Assembly: GCA_964016985.1 (NCBI GenBank)
Contig: OZ024828.1
Location: forward strand, 4,675,701-4,739,700
Reading direction: 5' to 3'
Source of the DNA: Anodontia alba
Lineage: Eukaryota; Mollusca; Bivalvia; Lucinida; Lucinidae
Length of the DNA stretch: 64,000 nucleotides
A program made the translations under genes and the position numbers. The notes beneath the pieces are model-generated. The model was given only the letters and a program-made list of their open reading frames with translations, had not been told where the DNA came from and ran no database searches. Every line of letters starts with the position of its first letter. The stretch's first letter is position 1. Of the stretch, positions 21,810-32,299 are shown in pieces.

Positions 21810-22089
21810 CATCACGAAAAAATACCTATGTAATTTTGACCCCCTAAAACCCCACTTTTATATAGTAAAACTGGGGTTTACAGGGGTATACATTATTTTT
21901 CTTATTTCTGCTCAAAAACATAGATTGTGGGAACTCGTTAGAACCGCCTCGGCGAGGCGGTTCTAACGAGTACCCACAATCTATGTTTTGAGCAGAAATA
22001 TGAAAAATATCGGAGATTTTTATCTTAAGATTTTCAGTTTTTTTGGAAGTAAAATTTCAATGTATTTGAACAGGCGTGTTTTCGTAATG
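21810..22089 (+). mobile_element. Family H element, forward
   Basis: CATCACGAAAAAATACCTAT to AGGCGTGTTTTCGTAATG. The central palindrome at 21905-21993 has single mismatches. A family D fragment follows about 75 bp later. Confidence 0.93.
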
Positions 22090-22149
22090 AAGAAGGAACC
22101 AAGTATGGAGGCAGTGTAACAGAAATACTCCTTGGAATGCTCCATAGAA

Positions 22150-22250
22150 AAACAGCTGGATTGGTGTGGGACGGGCAAAACTTGGTTTTATGAGCCTTCA
22201 AATCTCGCCCTTAATCCTGATTCAGTTCTAGTTACATATGTTTAGTCAGC
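22150..22250 (-). repeat. Family D fragment
   Basis: GGTTTTATGAGCCTTCAAAT, CTCGCCCTTAATCCTGATTC and AGTTACATATGTTTAGTC correspond to the antisense of the CGGACCGAACATATATTT block. Confidence 0.5.
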
Positions 22251-22956
22251 TTAGTTTTCCCTAACTCATGAGTGGATCAAAATAGGCATTGTGTAGGTCC
22301 TCGCTTCGCGTGGGATCCTGTACTGTACATGTTGGGGTCAGGTAGTGTGCGGCTGCCCTCTTTGCTTTCTGTTTTGATTTCGTCCGTCGTGGTTTTTGTT
22401 CTGCTAGCAGTGTGGTCGCTTCACCTTAGGTGGCTATAATTTTTGCTTTCTGTTACTTTCTGTGTATGCTTAAATTGTTTGTTTTTACAGCAGGTAGAAA
22501 CCCTTTAGAAAAAGTTTAGAATTCAGCCGTCATAGTCTGAGGTCAAACCCACTTAAAAAGGGCAATAAACTTGTTCACTTTGAATCTACATCATATCCAA
22601 TGTTTTTATCTCGATAAATAAATAATCTTTTTTTTTTACTGGTTACCACATTGATATTGAAGAACACATTAAAAGTAATGTTGGCAGCAGGAACTATTGG
22701 AAAGTTGGTTTGGTTCATAAAAGTAAAATTAATGATTAATAGTTTAGAAGGTGTCCATGAAGAGCCAAATTCAAAGAAAGTAGCCTACCAATAACACAAA
22801 GAGGAAGAACTTACTCTTCCCCACCGAAGCGATCACAGTACTAGACAGGATACATCAAGAAATTCAACAAGACAAACAACAGGACAAAAGATGAAAAAGT
22901 CCCACAGAGAACAGCCACAAGGCCACACAAAGAGCGAATAATCCCAGAATCACCGC
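22251..22956. other. Unassigned sequence
   Basis: No feature recognised apart from a short T run near 22629. Confidence 0.4.
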
Positions 22957-22958
22957 AT

Positions 22959-23056
22959 CCCAGTAAGATTCTTTATAAATCTATAGCGGGCCGTTCTCGG
23001 CCCGTCAGGGTAGCCGATAACGGCCTGCTATAGATTTATAAAGAATGCTAGCTGGG
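22959..23056. mobile_element. Family C palindrome, 98 bp
   Basis: CCCAGTAAGATTCTTTATAA to its complement ending TAGCTGGG. AT on both sides (22957-22958 and 23057-23058). Same arm sequence as 2476-2583, with a loop 10 bp shorter. Confidence 0.85.
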
Positions 23057-23239
23057 ATTAGAAGGATCGGTATTAAAACTGCTGAGCGAGGAGTTCGTGG
23101 CGTGTTAATAGATTTTACTGGAGCCAACCCTTCACCTAAGTTCAGTTGTTGTAAAAATACATAATAAATGTTCAGTTCGCATAGCGGTCTACTAACTCAC
23201 AGAAAAAACAACTCCCATTCCCATTGGAACATCAAAAGG

Positions 23240-23315
23240 GAAGAAGAAAAAACAAAAAACAAAAACAAAAACAAAAACAAAAAAAAAAACAACAACAACA
23301 AAAAACAAACTTTAA
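23240..23315. repeat. A-rich (CAAAAA)n/(CAA)n low complexity
   Basis: Simple run of A with periodic C. It generates a Lys/Gln-only frame that is not a gene. Confidence 0.9.
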
Positions 23316-23324
23316 ATTAAACTA

Positions 23325-23664
23325 CATTCAAACCTCAACAGCGCGAACATCGAGTTTACCATGGCTAATTCGAACTCGTCCCTATGAAATTCTTCCGACG
23401 GCTCAAGAAAATAATTTTTAAGGAAATTTTCTTATTTTATCATGAAATTGTATGTTGTATATACTTATTGGAATCGGCTCATCGATGCTATTCTAATGAG
23501 TACACTCAACATGCCATTATTGTCTTGAAGATCAAAACAATTACTAAATTATCGCCATTTGCTTCTGACCTAGCATCATGATTAACACTCAGTGGCTCGA
23601 ACTACCCATATTTCGAACAAATTTCCATGGTCTAAAAGATGTTTAAGCCATTGGTATTCGACTG
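23325..23664 (-). mobile_element. pogo-like MITE with H-type core
   Basis: Reverse copy of the element at 33857-34214: a CAACAGCGCGAACATCGAGT end, GTTCGAACTCGTCCC-like inner block, and the GCCATTGGTATTCGACTG end. TA is present on both sides. The centre holds GGAATCGGCTCATCGATGCT followed by ATTCTAATGAGTACACTCAA, a diverged version of the family H core. Confidence 0.75.
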
Positions 23665-24079
23665 TAAATAACTGTGATGAAACAAGAATGATGACCCGTG
23701 GCAAACATCTCAGACACAGGCAGCCAGAACTAAAGTCAACTATAAGTAGAGCCTAGGATGGCCTGAAAAAAGACATAGCATCAGGTTTCAGTAGAAAGGA
23801 AGGCAATGATTGGAAATCGATACAATTACCTAATACTGTCCGTTCCAAGACACCAAAAGGAAAGAAGGATGCAGTTAAAGTAACGGCACCACAATCAAAA
23901 CACTACAAGCAGAAAGCCAAAAGGACAGTTTCTTCCCCAAAAATGACTAAAAGAAAAATCACCAAGACACACATGCAAAGACATACAATGACAGAGATAG
24001 TAAAACACAGCAGAAGCACAGCCTTAGAACGGTCAGTAAAATATTACTGAGGGGCTTAAATCAATTTTACGTGGAAACA

Positions 24080-24500
24080 CGCATCGCCCTTAGTTCTGCC
24101 GCGGTACACACAAGACATTGGTTTAGTCCGCGTGAAGGGTTCAACCCTTTAATGAAAGGTATAGGAAAAAAAAAAAGGTAAGAGAAAAAAGGTAAGCCAC
24201 AATCACAAACCGCAGCCCTTCCCAAACCCCAAGAGGAAGAGGAAACCGACAAATCTAAACAAGCACAAACCGAACAAACGTACGAAAAGCACTAAGATTA
24301 GCTTCCCCAAGCGAGGTAATCGCAATACTAAAAGGACTGAAAAACACAATAACAAAATGACACACGGAAAGACATACAACAAATCGCCTCGTAGAATAAA
24401 CCACAAAGCAACAAAGAGTAAGACTAACACCGGGACCACTGCCTTAGAACGGTCGGTAGAGCAAACCACCGGGGGAGGGGGGGGGGGGGGGGTTAAAGCA
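24080..24500 (-). repeat. Family D repeat, inverted
   Basis: Antisense of the 3340-3870 block: CACAAACCGCAGCCCTTCCC, AAATCGCCTCGTAGAATAAA and CTTAGAACGGTCGGTAG in reverse order. Open on both strands over about 300 bp (minus 24203-24601, plus 24357-24590), as in the other copies. Confidence 0.7.
24471..24492. repeat. G-run
   Basis: Essentially G only, with one A, within family D. Equivalent positions in other D copies read CCTCCC or C-runs (33632-33646), so this part of the repeat is prone to homopolymer growth. Confidence 0.95.
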
Positions 24501-24678
24501 CTTTTACAGCTAGCTAACTTCACCCTGGGTCCCGATGCTACTGAGTCTGAGTCCGAGACGAACCTCGTGCAATTAAAGAGTAAATCATAACTATCAACCA
24601 TAATTGGGTTAAAAAACTAAGGGTGCAGGCAGTCACATAATATCCATGCCATATCCTATCCTTTCATAACGGGTAATA

Positions 24679-24998
24679 CAGTTGACTCTCGTTATCTCGA
24701 CCTCGCTTATCTCGAATAACCGCTTATCTCGAAGTGAAAATCTGGTCCTTGCCGAAACATGAAAATCTTACAAGTAAAAATATTGTGGAAAAGAGGAGAA
24801 ATTGCTCCTAAGGAGCAATTTCTCCTCTTTTCCACAATATTTTCAATATATCTCAAGAGTTCAGTTACACATATATTTGTTAAATATGGTTGCTCGAATT
24901 ATTTTTTCCTCAATTCTGCAACTCTGATATGTCGAGGTACGGATATCTCGAAGTATTTCAGACAGTCCCTTGGAATTCGAGATAACGAGAGTCGACTG
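24679..24998. mobile_element. pogo/Tigger-like MITE, 320 bp
   Basis: CAGTTGACTCTCGTTATCTC at the left and its near complement ending GAGTCGACTG at the right, flanked by TA on both sides. Inner repeats TATCTCGAATAACCGC and CGGATATCTCGAAG. A perfect 59 bp palindrome (24781-24839) sits inside. No transposase frame, so non-autonomous. Confidence 0.85.
24781..24839. repeat. Perfect 59 bp palindrome
   Basis: 29-base arms TATTGTGGAAAAGAGGAG + AAATTGCTCCT and exact complement, separated by one A. Lies within the pogo-like MITE. Confidence 0.95.
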
Positions 24999-25133
24999 TA
25001 TATATGTATATATTTTCTTGAATTCTAAAAAAAGTGTCTTTCCCAGCAATTGTTCTAAATCAATATACTATGCAGCCATAATAAAGTGGATCCGAAATTT
25101 TTTGATGCAGAAGTGTTTTCAAGTTAAAACTAT

Positions 25134-25412
25134 CATCACGAAAACACGCCTATATAATTTTGACCCCCTTAAACCCCACTTTTATATAGTAAAACTGGGG
25201 TTTACAGGGGTATACATTATTTTTCTTATTTCTGCTCAGAAACATAGATTGTGGGTACTCATTAGAACCGCCTCACCGAGGCGGTTCTAACGAGTACCCA
25301 CAATCTATGTTTTGAGCAGAAATATGAAAAATATCAGAATTTTTATCTGAAAATTTTTATTTTTTTGGAGGTAAAATTTTTAATATATTTGAATAGGTAT
25401 GTTTTCCTAATG
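25134..25412 (+). mobile_element. Family H element, forward
   Basis: CATCACGAAAACACGCCTAT to GGTATGTTTTCCTAATG. Central palindrome at 25233-25318 nearly perfect. Confidence 0.94.
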
Positions 25413-25667
25413 ATTTATCAATCCATTTGGAGAATCGGCAGTAAATTTGAAAAAAAAAAAAAAAAAAAGTTTTACAGAGTTTATGATACCGACAGCCCTG
25501 CAGCCTTGTGTAAGTATTTTAGAAATCATTAACATGAGAAGTAACTTTTACAAAACGAAGAAGTTGTGATATAAATACACCCCAGGAAGAGGGAGATCGA
25601 GGGATACCACATCTAAACAGGAATATTAACAAAATCAAATCATCACGTTTGTCATAATTTTTTGAAG

Positions 25668-25698
<31 letters not shown>

Positions 25699-26250
25699 AA
25701 CAAAAAAAACAACAAAAAAACAACAACAAAAAAAACAACAACAAATGATTTAATATCGATTAATCCAAACTAAAATCTATATCGGTTTGCCAGGGCGTCT
25801 GGTCCGTTGGTGGGTTTAGCAGCCTTTGTTTACAGGGTGCATCGTTTTAAGATCAAAAGTACTGCCCACCTCTTGCTTTAGATAAGAAACCAATGCGACC
25901 ATCAGGACGCATGCACAGTTCACCGTCAAGTTAGGTGATTGTACATGCACTGATCTTGGCGTGCATGAATGATAGCTATCTCGGTGTATGTTAAAACACA
26001 AATTCTTATCATTGTTTGATTGTAATCATTATCTTGATATTGTCTGAGACAAAATAATACGATTACATGCTAAACTGCATGCACAAAATACTGATATCAT
26101 TCTAATATCATAATCATATTTGAAAATAATACTGCATGTCCACGGTGGGAAAACCAAAGGTTTATGCAAAGACGGTATTTTTTCTTTTGGCGAAGTTTAG
26201 GGCTAAATGACTATAACGTCCTTACTACTCAGCTGGTTGACTCACAGATC
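25413..26250. other. Unassigned sequence with A-rich tracts
   Basis: Poly-A near 25450-25467 and an A-rich (CAA)n tract at 25667-25745. No exon or element ends seen; minus frame 25816-26001 is unsupported. Confidence 0.45.
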
Positions 26251-26254
26251 AGGT

Positions 26255-26560
26255 ATATGATCCCTACGCGGACCGAACATATATTTTAAATTTGGAGATG
26301 CATAAGAACAAATTGTGAGGCTTCGCGCTATTAAACTGGTTTAAACCCACAATTTTCCTACAGGTCATTTGAAGGCGGTTCCTCTATTGCTATTCTTTGC
26401 TTGTGCGTCTGTGCGTGTGTGTGTGTTTCATATGTGGCGTTTGTGTTGTCCTTTGTTCCTCATCTTCCCTTCTTTTTGTACCTCGGGAAGGCTGAGCTTT
26501 GAATTGTGGCGTTCCTGGGTCTCTTCACATATATTTTACAGTAAAATGCACCATCTGTTT
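26255..26560 (+). repeat. Family D repeat, partial
   Basis: Runs from CGCGGACCGAACATATATTT through GAGGCTTCGCGCTATTAAAC to CTCGGGAAGGCTGAGCTTTG and GGCGTTCCTGGGTCTCTTCA. This shows that the CGGACCGAACA block and the T-rich end block belong to one repeat. Confidence 0.65.
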
Positions 26561-26734
26561 TTTTATGATTGGTGTTTGCTTAAGTGTCTATAGACAATTA
26601 AACAATGTTGGAGATAGTCTGAAAACAAATTCCAAATTTTGCATTTTTAGAAGCTTTACCTTTAAACTACGAATGTATTTGGAAGGAAAAAAGAAACCAT
26701 GTACAAATATAATTGAAGATACTCAGGAAATACC

Positions 26735-26840
26735 ACAAACACGACGCACAGCCCTCCCGAGACACCAAAAGGAGGAAAGATTAGGAACAAATAATGGCAA
26801 AACGTACGTCACAAATGATACCATGGACGCACACACAACG
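26735..26840 (-). repeat. Family D fragment
   Basis: ATACCACAAACACGACGCAC, CAGCCCTCCCGAGACACCAA and GATTAGGAACAAATAATGGC; end block only. Empty at the family C insertion site. Confidence 0.55.
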
Positions 26841-26874
26841 GCCCGCTATAGACTTATAAAGAATGCTTATTGGG
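26838..26874. mobile_element. Half of a family C palindrome
   Basis: ACGGCCCGCTATAGACTTAT then AAAGAATGCTTATTGGG is the right half of the 2476/22959 type. The left half is absent. Confidence 0.65.
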
Positions 26875-26933
26875 TAAGGGGGAAGGATACACATGTTTTC
26901 TTTCTTATTAGCATATAACTTATTCATTTGTCT

Positions 26934-27105
26934 CATTACGAAAACACGCCTATTCAAATACACTGAGGCGGTTCTAACGAGTACCCACAATCTATGTTTT
27001 TGAGCAGAAATAACAAAAATAATGTATACCATTGTAAACCCCAGTTTTACTCTATAAAAGTGGGGTTTAAGGGGGTCAAAATCATATAGGCAAGTTTTTG
27101 TGATG
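26934..27105 (-). mobile_element. Family H element, internally deleted
   Basis: CATTACGAAAACACGCCTAT is followed after only a few bases by GAGGCGGTTCTAACGAG, so the small palindrome and one arm of the central hairpin are gone. The right half to TTTTTGTGATG is complete. Confidence 0.9.
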
Positions 27106-27580
27106 TATTCTGGCCGTTACAAACTTTTCTTTGAAGAGCGAAACAGGACTTGACTTCAGTCATTATCAAATTCTATTCCTTGACAAACGTTATGAAGTCC
27201 CGATCCAGTTGATTTTAGGATGATTAAAACGACACATTTCAACTGCCATATCATCATTGCATGTTGGGTCACACATATGGTGTCCTGTTTTATTAGCAAG
27301 ATAAGACATTATGACAAATTGTTGATCCAACTAATTACCAATGCATATCTATTGACTAAATGATAAATATCTATTTGTCAGAAGTATCCCTCGTTTTGGG
27401 TTCATGCTACGTCTGCCAATAAATTTTGAGCCGTGTCAAATGAAAAGGGGGCTTCGATCATATGCCAGATACGCATACTCTTACCAGACTGCGCAGATGC
27501 AGGCTGAACAGCATTTACCTATTTCGCATATACATTTTCAAGACCTTAGAGAAATTATGAGTACCCAGCGTACATTTTTT

Positions 27581-27857
27581 CATTACAAAAATATGCCTAT
27601 TCAAATATACTGAAAATTTTACCACCAAAATATGAAAATTTTCAGACAAAATATCCTGATATTTTTTATACTTCTACTCAAAACATAGATTGAGGGTACT
27701 CTTTAGAACCGCCTCATCGAGGCGGTTCTAACGAGTACCCACAATCTATGTTTTGAGCGAAATAAGAAAAATAATGCATACCCCTGTAAACCCTAGTTTT
27801 ACTATATAAAAGTGGGGTTTAAGGGGGTCAAAATTTTATAGGCGTGTTTTCGTGATG
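27581..27857 (-). mobile_element. Family H element, reverse
   Basis: CATTACAAAAATATGCCTAT to AGGCGTGTTTTCGTGATG, with full central palindrome (27675-27760) apart from scattered changes. Confidence 0.92.
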
Positions 27858-28076
27858 ACTCTGAACGACCAGCGCCGCTGTGACTTATTAGAAGAGCCCT
27901 TTTTGTTAGTCATAGTCCACTTTGTAAAGATTCTTACATATGCCAAGACAGGTCATTCCTATTTGTAGTATTGACGTCAAGAATGAATGGAAAAATAGCA
28001 ACTGCACACAAAGTAATATGAAACTAAACAACTTAAAACTCTGAAACAATTTGAACTGCAACGAGAGACAACGAAC

Positions 28077-28280
28077 CTTCTGACATGTGCGCCAAACGAA
28101 GACTCAAATCAAGTTGCTCATCCGCACAGTCTGATCAGAGTCTCATCGTCCACATCAAGCAACATTGCATCCTTGGCTATCCAAAATGCGCCCAGTGAAG
28201 TTTCTGATCAGACTGCGCGAATGCGCAGTCTGATCTGAAACTTCGCTGGGCGCACATGTCCGAAGGCACGTTTTCTGACA
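28077..28280. mobile_element. Family U element, second subfamily
   Basis: CCTTCTGACATGTGCGCCAA at the left, GGGCGCACATGTCCGAAGGC at the right, with CAGACTGCGCGAATGCGCAG as inner palindrome. Same layout as 36742-36972. Confidence 0.7.
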
Positions 28281-28374
28281 TTTCGGCACAATTATGCAAT
28301 ATATCCTGTTTCATATCACACGCAACAAACATTATATTAGAATTTAACAGAAGTACTTTAAATGTTTTATCTAG

Positions 28375-29130
28375 GGTTCTACGAAAATATCCCTATACGG
28401 ACCGAACATATATTTGTAAATTGAGTCTGCATCTAAATTGAGGGTGAGGCTTCGCGCGAGTAGAACTAATTCAAGGTCCCAGTAGTTTTACTAATGACCT
28501 TTCTAATGCAGTGCCTCTGTTTCAGTTCTTCTTTGTTTGTGAAAAAGGTAAGACAAAAGTCCGGGGAGTGCCACAATCACAAGACGCAGCCCATCCCTGA
28601 TACGAAAAGGACACAAACCGCCCTTCCCATACACCAAGAGGAAGAGGAAAAGACAAAACCAAACAAGCGAAAATCAAACAAACGTATGAAAAGCACTAAG
28701 ATTCATCACGAAAACACGCCTATATAATTTTGACCCCCTTAAACCCCACTTTTATATAGTAAAACTGGGGTTTACAGGGTTATACACTATTTTTCTTATT
28801 TCTGCTTAAAACATAGATTGTGGGTACTCGTTAGAACCGCCTCGATGAGGCGGTTCTAACGAGTACCCACAATCTATGTTTTGAGCAGAAATATGAAAAA
28901 TATCAGAAATTTTTAGCTGAAAATTTTCATTTTTTGGTAGTAAAATTTTCAGTATATTTGAATAGGCGTGTTTTCGTAATGAGCTCTCTCTTTCTCAATC
29001 GAGGTAATCGCAATAAGTCTGTGGTTTCGTATATGGCGTTTGTATGGCCATTATTTTTTCCTCATCCCCCTTTGTTTTGGTGCCTCGGGAGGGCTGTGCT
29101 TCGTGATTAAGGCATTTCCTGGGTATCCAC
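28375..29130 (+). repeat. Family D repeat region split by family H
   Basis: Left portion has CCTATACGGACCGAACATAT and GAGGCTTCGCGCGAGTAGAA. An inverted D piece (28545-28703) ends at AGCACTAAGATT; a family H copy then intervenes, and the D piece resumes at AGCTCTCTCTTTCTCAATCG. D end-block sequence (CTCGGGAGGGCTGTGCTTCG) follows at 29085. Parts run in opposite orientations, so this is a composite. Confidence 0.6.
28704..28981 (+). mobile_element. Family H element with readable empty site
   Basis: CATCACGAAAACACGCCTAT to AGGCGTGTTTTCGTAATG. Left flank GCACTAAGATT and right flank AGCTCTCTCT join to give the uninterrupted sequence found at 29988-30005, with nothing duplicated or lost. Confidence 0.95.
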
Positions 29131-29235
29131 TTATATTTTTGATGATAGTGTGTGCATGAAAAACAAGATTTGTTTTTCACGATTATCATTCCAAGCTGCC
29201 TTTCTGTTGTAATTCCTCTTCGTTTGTTCATTGTC

Positions 29236-29456
29236 CTAACCCATTTATGCCTAGTGAACTCTTCTATTATACTTCTTTGAACCGGTCTATTTCCAAAAGC
29301 ATGGTGGCTAGTTAGTATTTAGTATTCCTATGTTTTATAGAAATTCCTGCATGCAAACAGTATAGACCCTGATCAGGCGCCGCGTTCTGTGGTGTCTCAC
29401 AGTCGACACTGTTTGCCCATGTCCATTTTATGGGACAATAGGCATAAATGGTTAAA
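29236..29456. mobile_element. Family T element
   Basis: CTAACCCATTTATGCCTAG to AGGCATAAATGGTTAA, same termini as 14274-14503. The left TTAA has mutated to CTAA. The centre has CAGGCGCCGCGTTCTGTGGT. Confidence 0.75.
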
Positions 29457-29767
29457 AGGTTTAATATTAACTTAAGAATTTGTAACAAGAGGTCCTGCAT
29501 GTCCATTGCTATCAAGGGTCATTCTTTTTTAGATTCTAAATGCGTAAACTTATTCCACCTCGAAATACCTGAAGACAGACTTTACCAGGTTTGGTGATCT
29601 GTATCGACTCTGGTCCTTACGTCTACAAGAAGAACGAGTTTTTGTCATTTTTGTGTTGCAGAAATCACAGATCATCATAAAACTTGTCTTAGACCTCATC
29701 TAGGTTGGTCTGATTATCATTGTATGTTTCAAGCAAAACAGAAGTCTCTGTGTCATGAAGCAGTCAT

Positions 29768-29860
29768 TTACAGTCGAACTGCAATGTCTCAAAGATTTTG
29801 GGACCATGGAAATTTGTTACTGGCATGAGTAGTTCGAGCCACCAAGGATGAATCACAGCG
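29768..29860 (+). mobile_element. Fragment of the TCGAAC pogo-like MITE
   Basis: ACAGTCGAACTGCAATGTCT, TTGGGACCATGGAAATTTGT and GTAGTTCGAGCCACC match the left part of 33857-34214; then broken. Confidence 0.65.
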
Positions 29861-29861
29861 C

Positions 29862-30022
29862 CAAAATAGGTAAGAGAAAAGTCCAGAGAGTGCCACAATC
29901 ACAAACCGCAGCCCTTCCCAGACATCAAGAGGAAGAGGAAACCGACAAATCCAAACAAGCACAAATCGATCAAACATACGAAGAGCACTAAGATTAGCTC
30001 TCTCTTCCCCAAGCGAGGTAAT
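29862..30022 (-). repeat. Family D fragment (empty-site reference)
   Basis: GGTAAGAGAAAAGTCCAGAG, CACAAACCGCAGCCCTTCCC, GAGCACTAAGATTAGCTCTC and CCCCAAGCGAGGTAATCCC. Its uninterrupted AGATTAGCTC is the reference for the family H insertion at 28704. Confidence 0.7.
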
Positions 30023-31129
30023 CCCAAGTCAGGAGGCAAATGTCTTTTCGATCAGCTTTAAAAAAATGTATATTGAGTGTACTCATTTGCGCAGTATGGT
30101 CAGAATCTTCACTGGTCGCACTTTGGACAGCAAAGGATGCAAAGTTTTTTTTCAAGAGAACAACGAAGACTTTGATCAGACTGCTCATACATTAACCAAA
30201 ATTGCTTTAAGTCGACAGAGAATGCCTCATGTACGGATGAATTGCAAGTTTTTTTTTAACCTGAGACCGCACAGTTTGGGTGTCCTCTCAGATCCTAGTT
30301 CGATTGATGATGTCAAGATATTTTTACAGTTTACATCATTATCAATACATTATAGCTAAAGCAAATATCTACAGTTCAACCCTAGATTATCTAACACTGA
30401 TAAAAGTCCATCAAAGTGATCATTTGATCGTGTTTTGAAGACATCAGACCAAGAAGATATCAGCGAGTGATCCTCAGGGATTTTCTTCACAGGAAATATC
30501 CAGTAATTCACAATTATCTGACTTAGGGACCATGCCGCTGATGTCAGTATAGGATTAAGGTAAGATTGATTGGTGTAGGTTGTGAAAAGATAAAAGGAAG
30601 AAAGAACTTTATTATAAGGATGACGCGCTGTTATAAGTCTGTATGACATTTGATCATATACTTGTGTATTTTATATGACATGACAAACGATGTGCTAGCA
30701 TGTAACAGTGGTTCGCTAGACTAACAAGTTAATTTTCATTCTTCAAGCATTTACATAGAAAGTACAAAACATATTTTCACGTTTCTAACTTAGAGTTTAA
30801 GGTCCTGGTTTGATTTTGAGTTATAGCTCGACACAGGCAAATATTAACAAATGCTGTTAAAATGTAGTTGTTATTTTTTCAAAAGAATTAGGGGGCGATT
30901 TGATATTTCAGAAAAAAAGAGAAGAAAATATATTGCACACTTCTTCAATACAGACAGTTTATGGATATGCCATTAGTCAAGCTAAAAATGAAATCTTTTA
31001 CGTTCAAAATTGTAGTTAGGTCGTCTAAAACACTTATCGTTATTTTGCTGAGAAGTAACGCTTGACATTTCATGGAAATCGTCTGTCGAGCAACACAACC
31101 ACCTTAAAACTACATTTTATTTTAATTGA
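30023..31129. other. Mostly unassigned sequence
   Basis: No supported gene. Minus frame 30356-30649 (97 codons) has no recognised domain. A family G scrap near 31048-31090 (TAACGCTTGACATTTCATGG, GTCTGTCGAGC) is too decayed to annotate separately. Confidence 0.4.
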
Positions 31130-31333
31130 GTCGGGGAACATCATTTCCTTGAAGATTGCTTTTGCGCCGAGGAATGACTCAGAACAGCCTGCAAGCTCTA
31201 TAGGTAGCTAAACATAAAATTTTTCTTTAGACGGATGGCAGAGCTTCTCCCAAGAACATGTGGATATACAGGCTGATCTGAGTCTTCGCTGGGCGCGCAA
31301 GCAATCTTGTAGGAAATGTTGTGTCCGGACTCA
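31130..31333. mobile_element. Family U-related element
   Basis: GAGTCGGGGAACATCATTTC and TTGAAGATTGCTTTTGCGCC pair with the right end GGGCGCGCAAGCAATCTTGT ... GTTGTGTCCGGACTC. Inner GACTCAGA / TCTGAGTC as in other U copies. The terminal sequence differs from 16358-16594, so it is a separate subfamily. Confidence 0.7.
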
Positions 31334-31508
31334 ATTATGTAATTATTTGTCATATAACTGATCGAGTCGTGCACCTAGTGGACGAAGTCCATTTCTTACT
31401 GATGTCATTATTACCAGTGGTTTATATCGATCTCAAATATTAGGAGCACAATATCTAAATAAAATCTAATAGGAATGATCCTTGAGAGTAATGAACACAC
31501 TCATAAAC

Positions 31509-31815
31509 ATTGTTTGTGTTGAGGTTTTACGGCCCAGTCAACCCAATGAGGTCATGACGAGCGCGGTCAGTTTACCTAACCACACGTTTATTGGGCAGAC
31601 TTAGTCCTCTAAGCGGTTAACCAGTATTGTGCACATTCTTTCGCCAGAAAATGACAACTGCCCTTCTTGAATCAGCGGAAGGGAGTGAATGACCGTAGAA
31701 AATATTTCATGATCAATCTCCACGAAAGAATGTTGTCGACCTCGGCGGGGGTTGAACCTTCGACCTCCTGGTCTCCAGTCGGACGGCACATCCAACTGAT
31801 CCACCGAGGCCTGCC
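31509..31815 (-). mobile_element. tRNA-derived SINE with 15 bp TSD
   Basis: The direct repeat AACACACTCATAAAC flanks it exactly (31494-31508 and 31816-31830). On the minus strand: a box A-like TGGATCAGTTGG, a box B-like AGGTTCAACCC about 35 bases on, a body shared with 8340-8612 (TTCTGGCGAAAGAATGTGC), and the 3' tail CGTAAAACCTCAACACAAAC. The 307 bp length, tRNA head and long duplication indicate LINE-machinery retroposition. Promoter boxes look intact. Confidence 0.9.
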
Positions 31816-31858
31816 AACACACTCATAAACCTAAAAACAGCTGAATTGTGAAGTTTTA

Positions 31859-31912
31859 TGGACCAGGCTAGCTAATTTCGGTCAAATAGGCTTCGTCAGT
31901 GACTCTCAAGTT
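31859..31912 (-). ncRNA. Hammerhead ribozyme remnant A
   Basis: Minus strand: GAGAGTCA, then CTGACGA (core CUGANGA), an AGCC/GACC stem II around TATTT, GAAA, a TTAGCTAG stem III, then CC where NUH cleavage would be, and TGGTCC. Order and spacing fit a type I hammerhead. The U before the cleavage base is C, so it is probably inactive. Stem I pairs only weakly. Such ribozymes accompany Penelope-like elements and retrozymes in animals. Confidence 0.65.
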
Positions 31913-32025
31913 GATTTTAAAACATCCGGAAGGGAACAGCACATGGAACTAACACTAACTGTAGTAAAGGTAAATACATACAGTTTCTAAAAGGAAGGAA
32001 ACTTAAAAGCAATAAACACATTCCC

Positions 32026-32298
32026 GATTACGAAAACGCGCCTATCCAAATATATAGAAAATTTCACCTAAAAAAGCCCTGAAAATTTTCAGATAAAAAC
32101 TGATATTTTTCACATTTCTGCTCAAAACATAGATTGAGTACTCGTTAGAATCGCCTCGCCGAGGCAATTCTAACAAGTACCCACAATCTATGTTTTGAGC
32201 ATAAATAAGAAAAAATATATACCCCCGTAAACCCCAGTTTTTCTATATAAAAGTGGGGTTTAATGGGGTCAAAATTATACAGGCATGTTTTCGTGATG
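32026..32298 (-). mobile_element. Family H element, reverse
   Basis: GATTACGAAAACGCGCCTAT to AGGCATGTTTTCGTGATG. The central palindrome is partly decayed (AGATTGAGTACTCG lacks four bases). Confidence 0.92.
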
Positions 32299-32299
32299 A

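Noticed and set aside
24357..24590. Gly-rich tract suggesting a secreted or RNA-binding protein
   Set aside because: The glycines come from the G-run at 24471-24492 within a family D repeat.
26499..26918. 139-codon plus-strand frame
   Set aside because: Runs through family D fragments of opposite orientation and a C half-element; composition and context are those of repeats.
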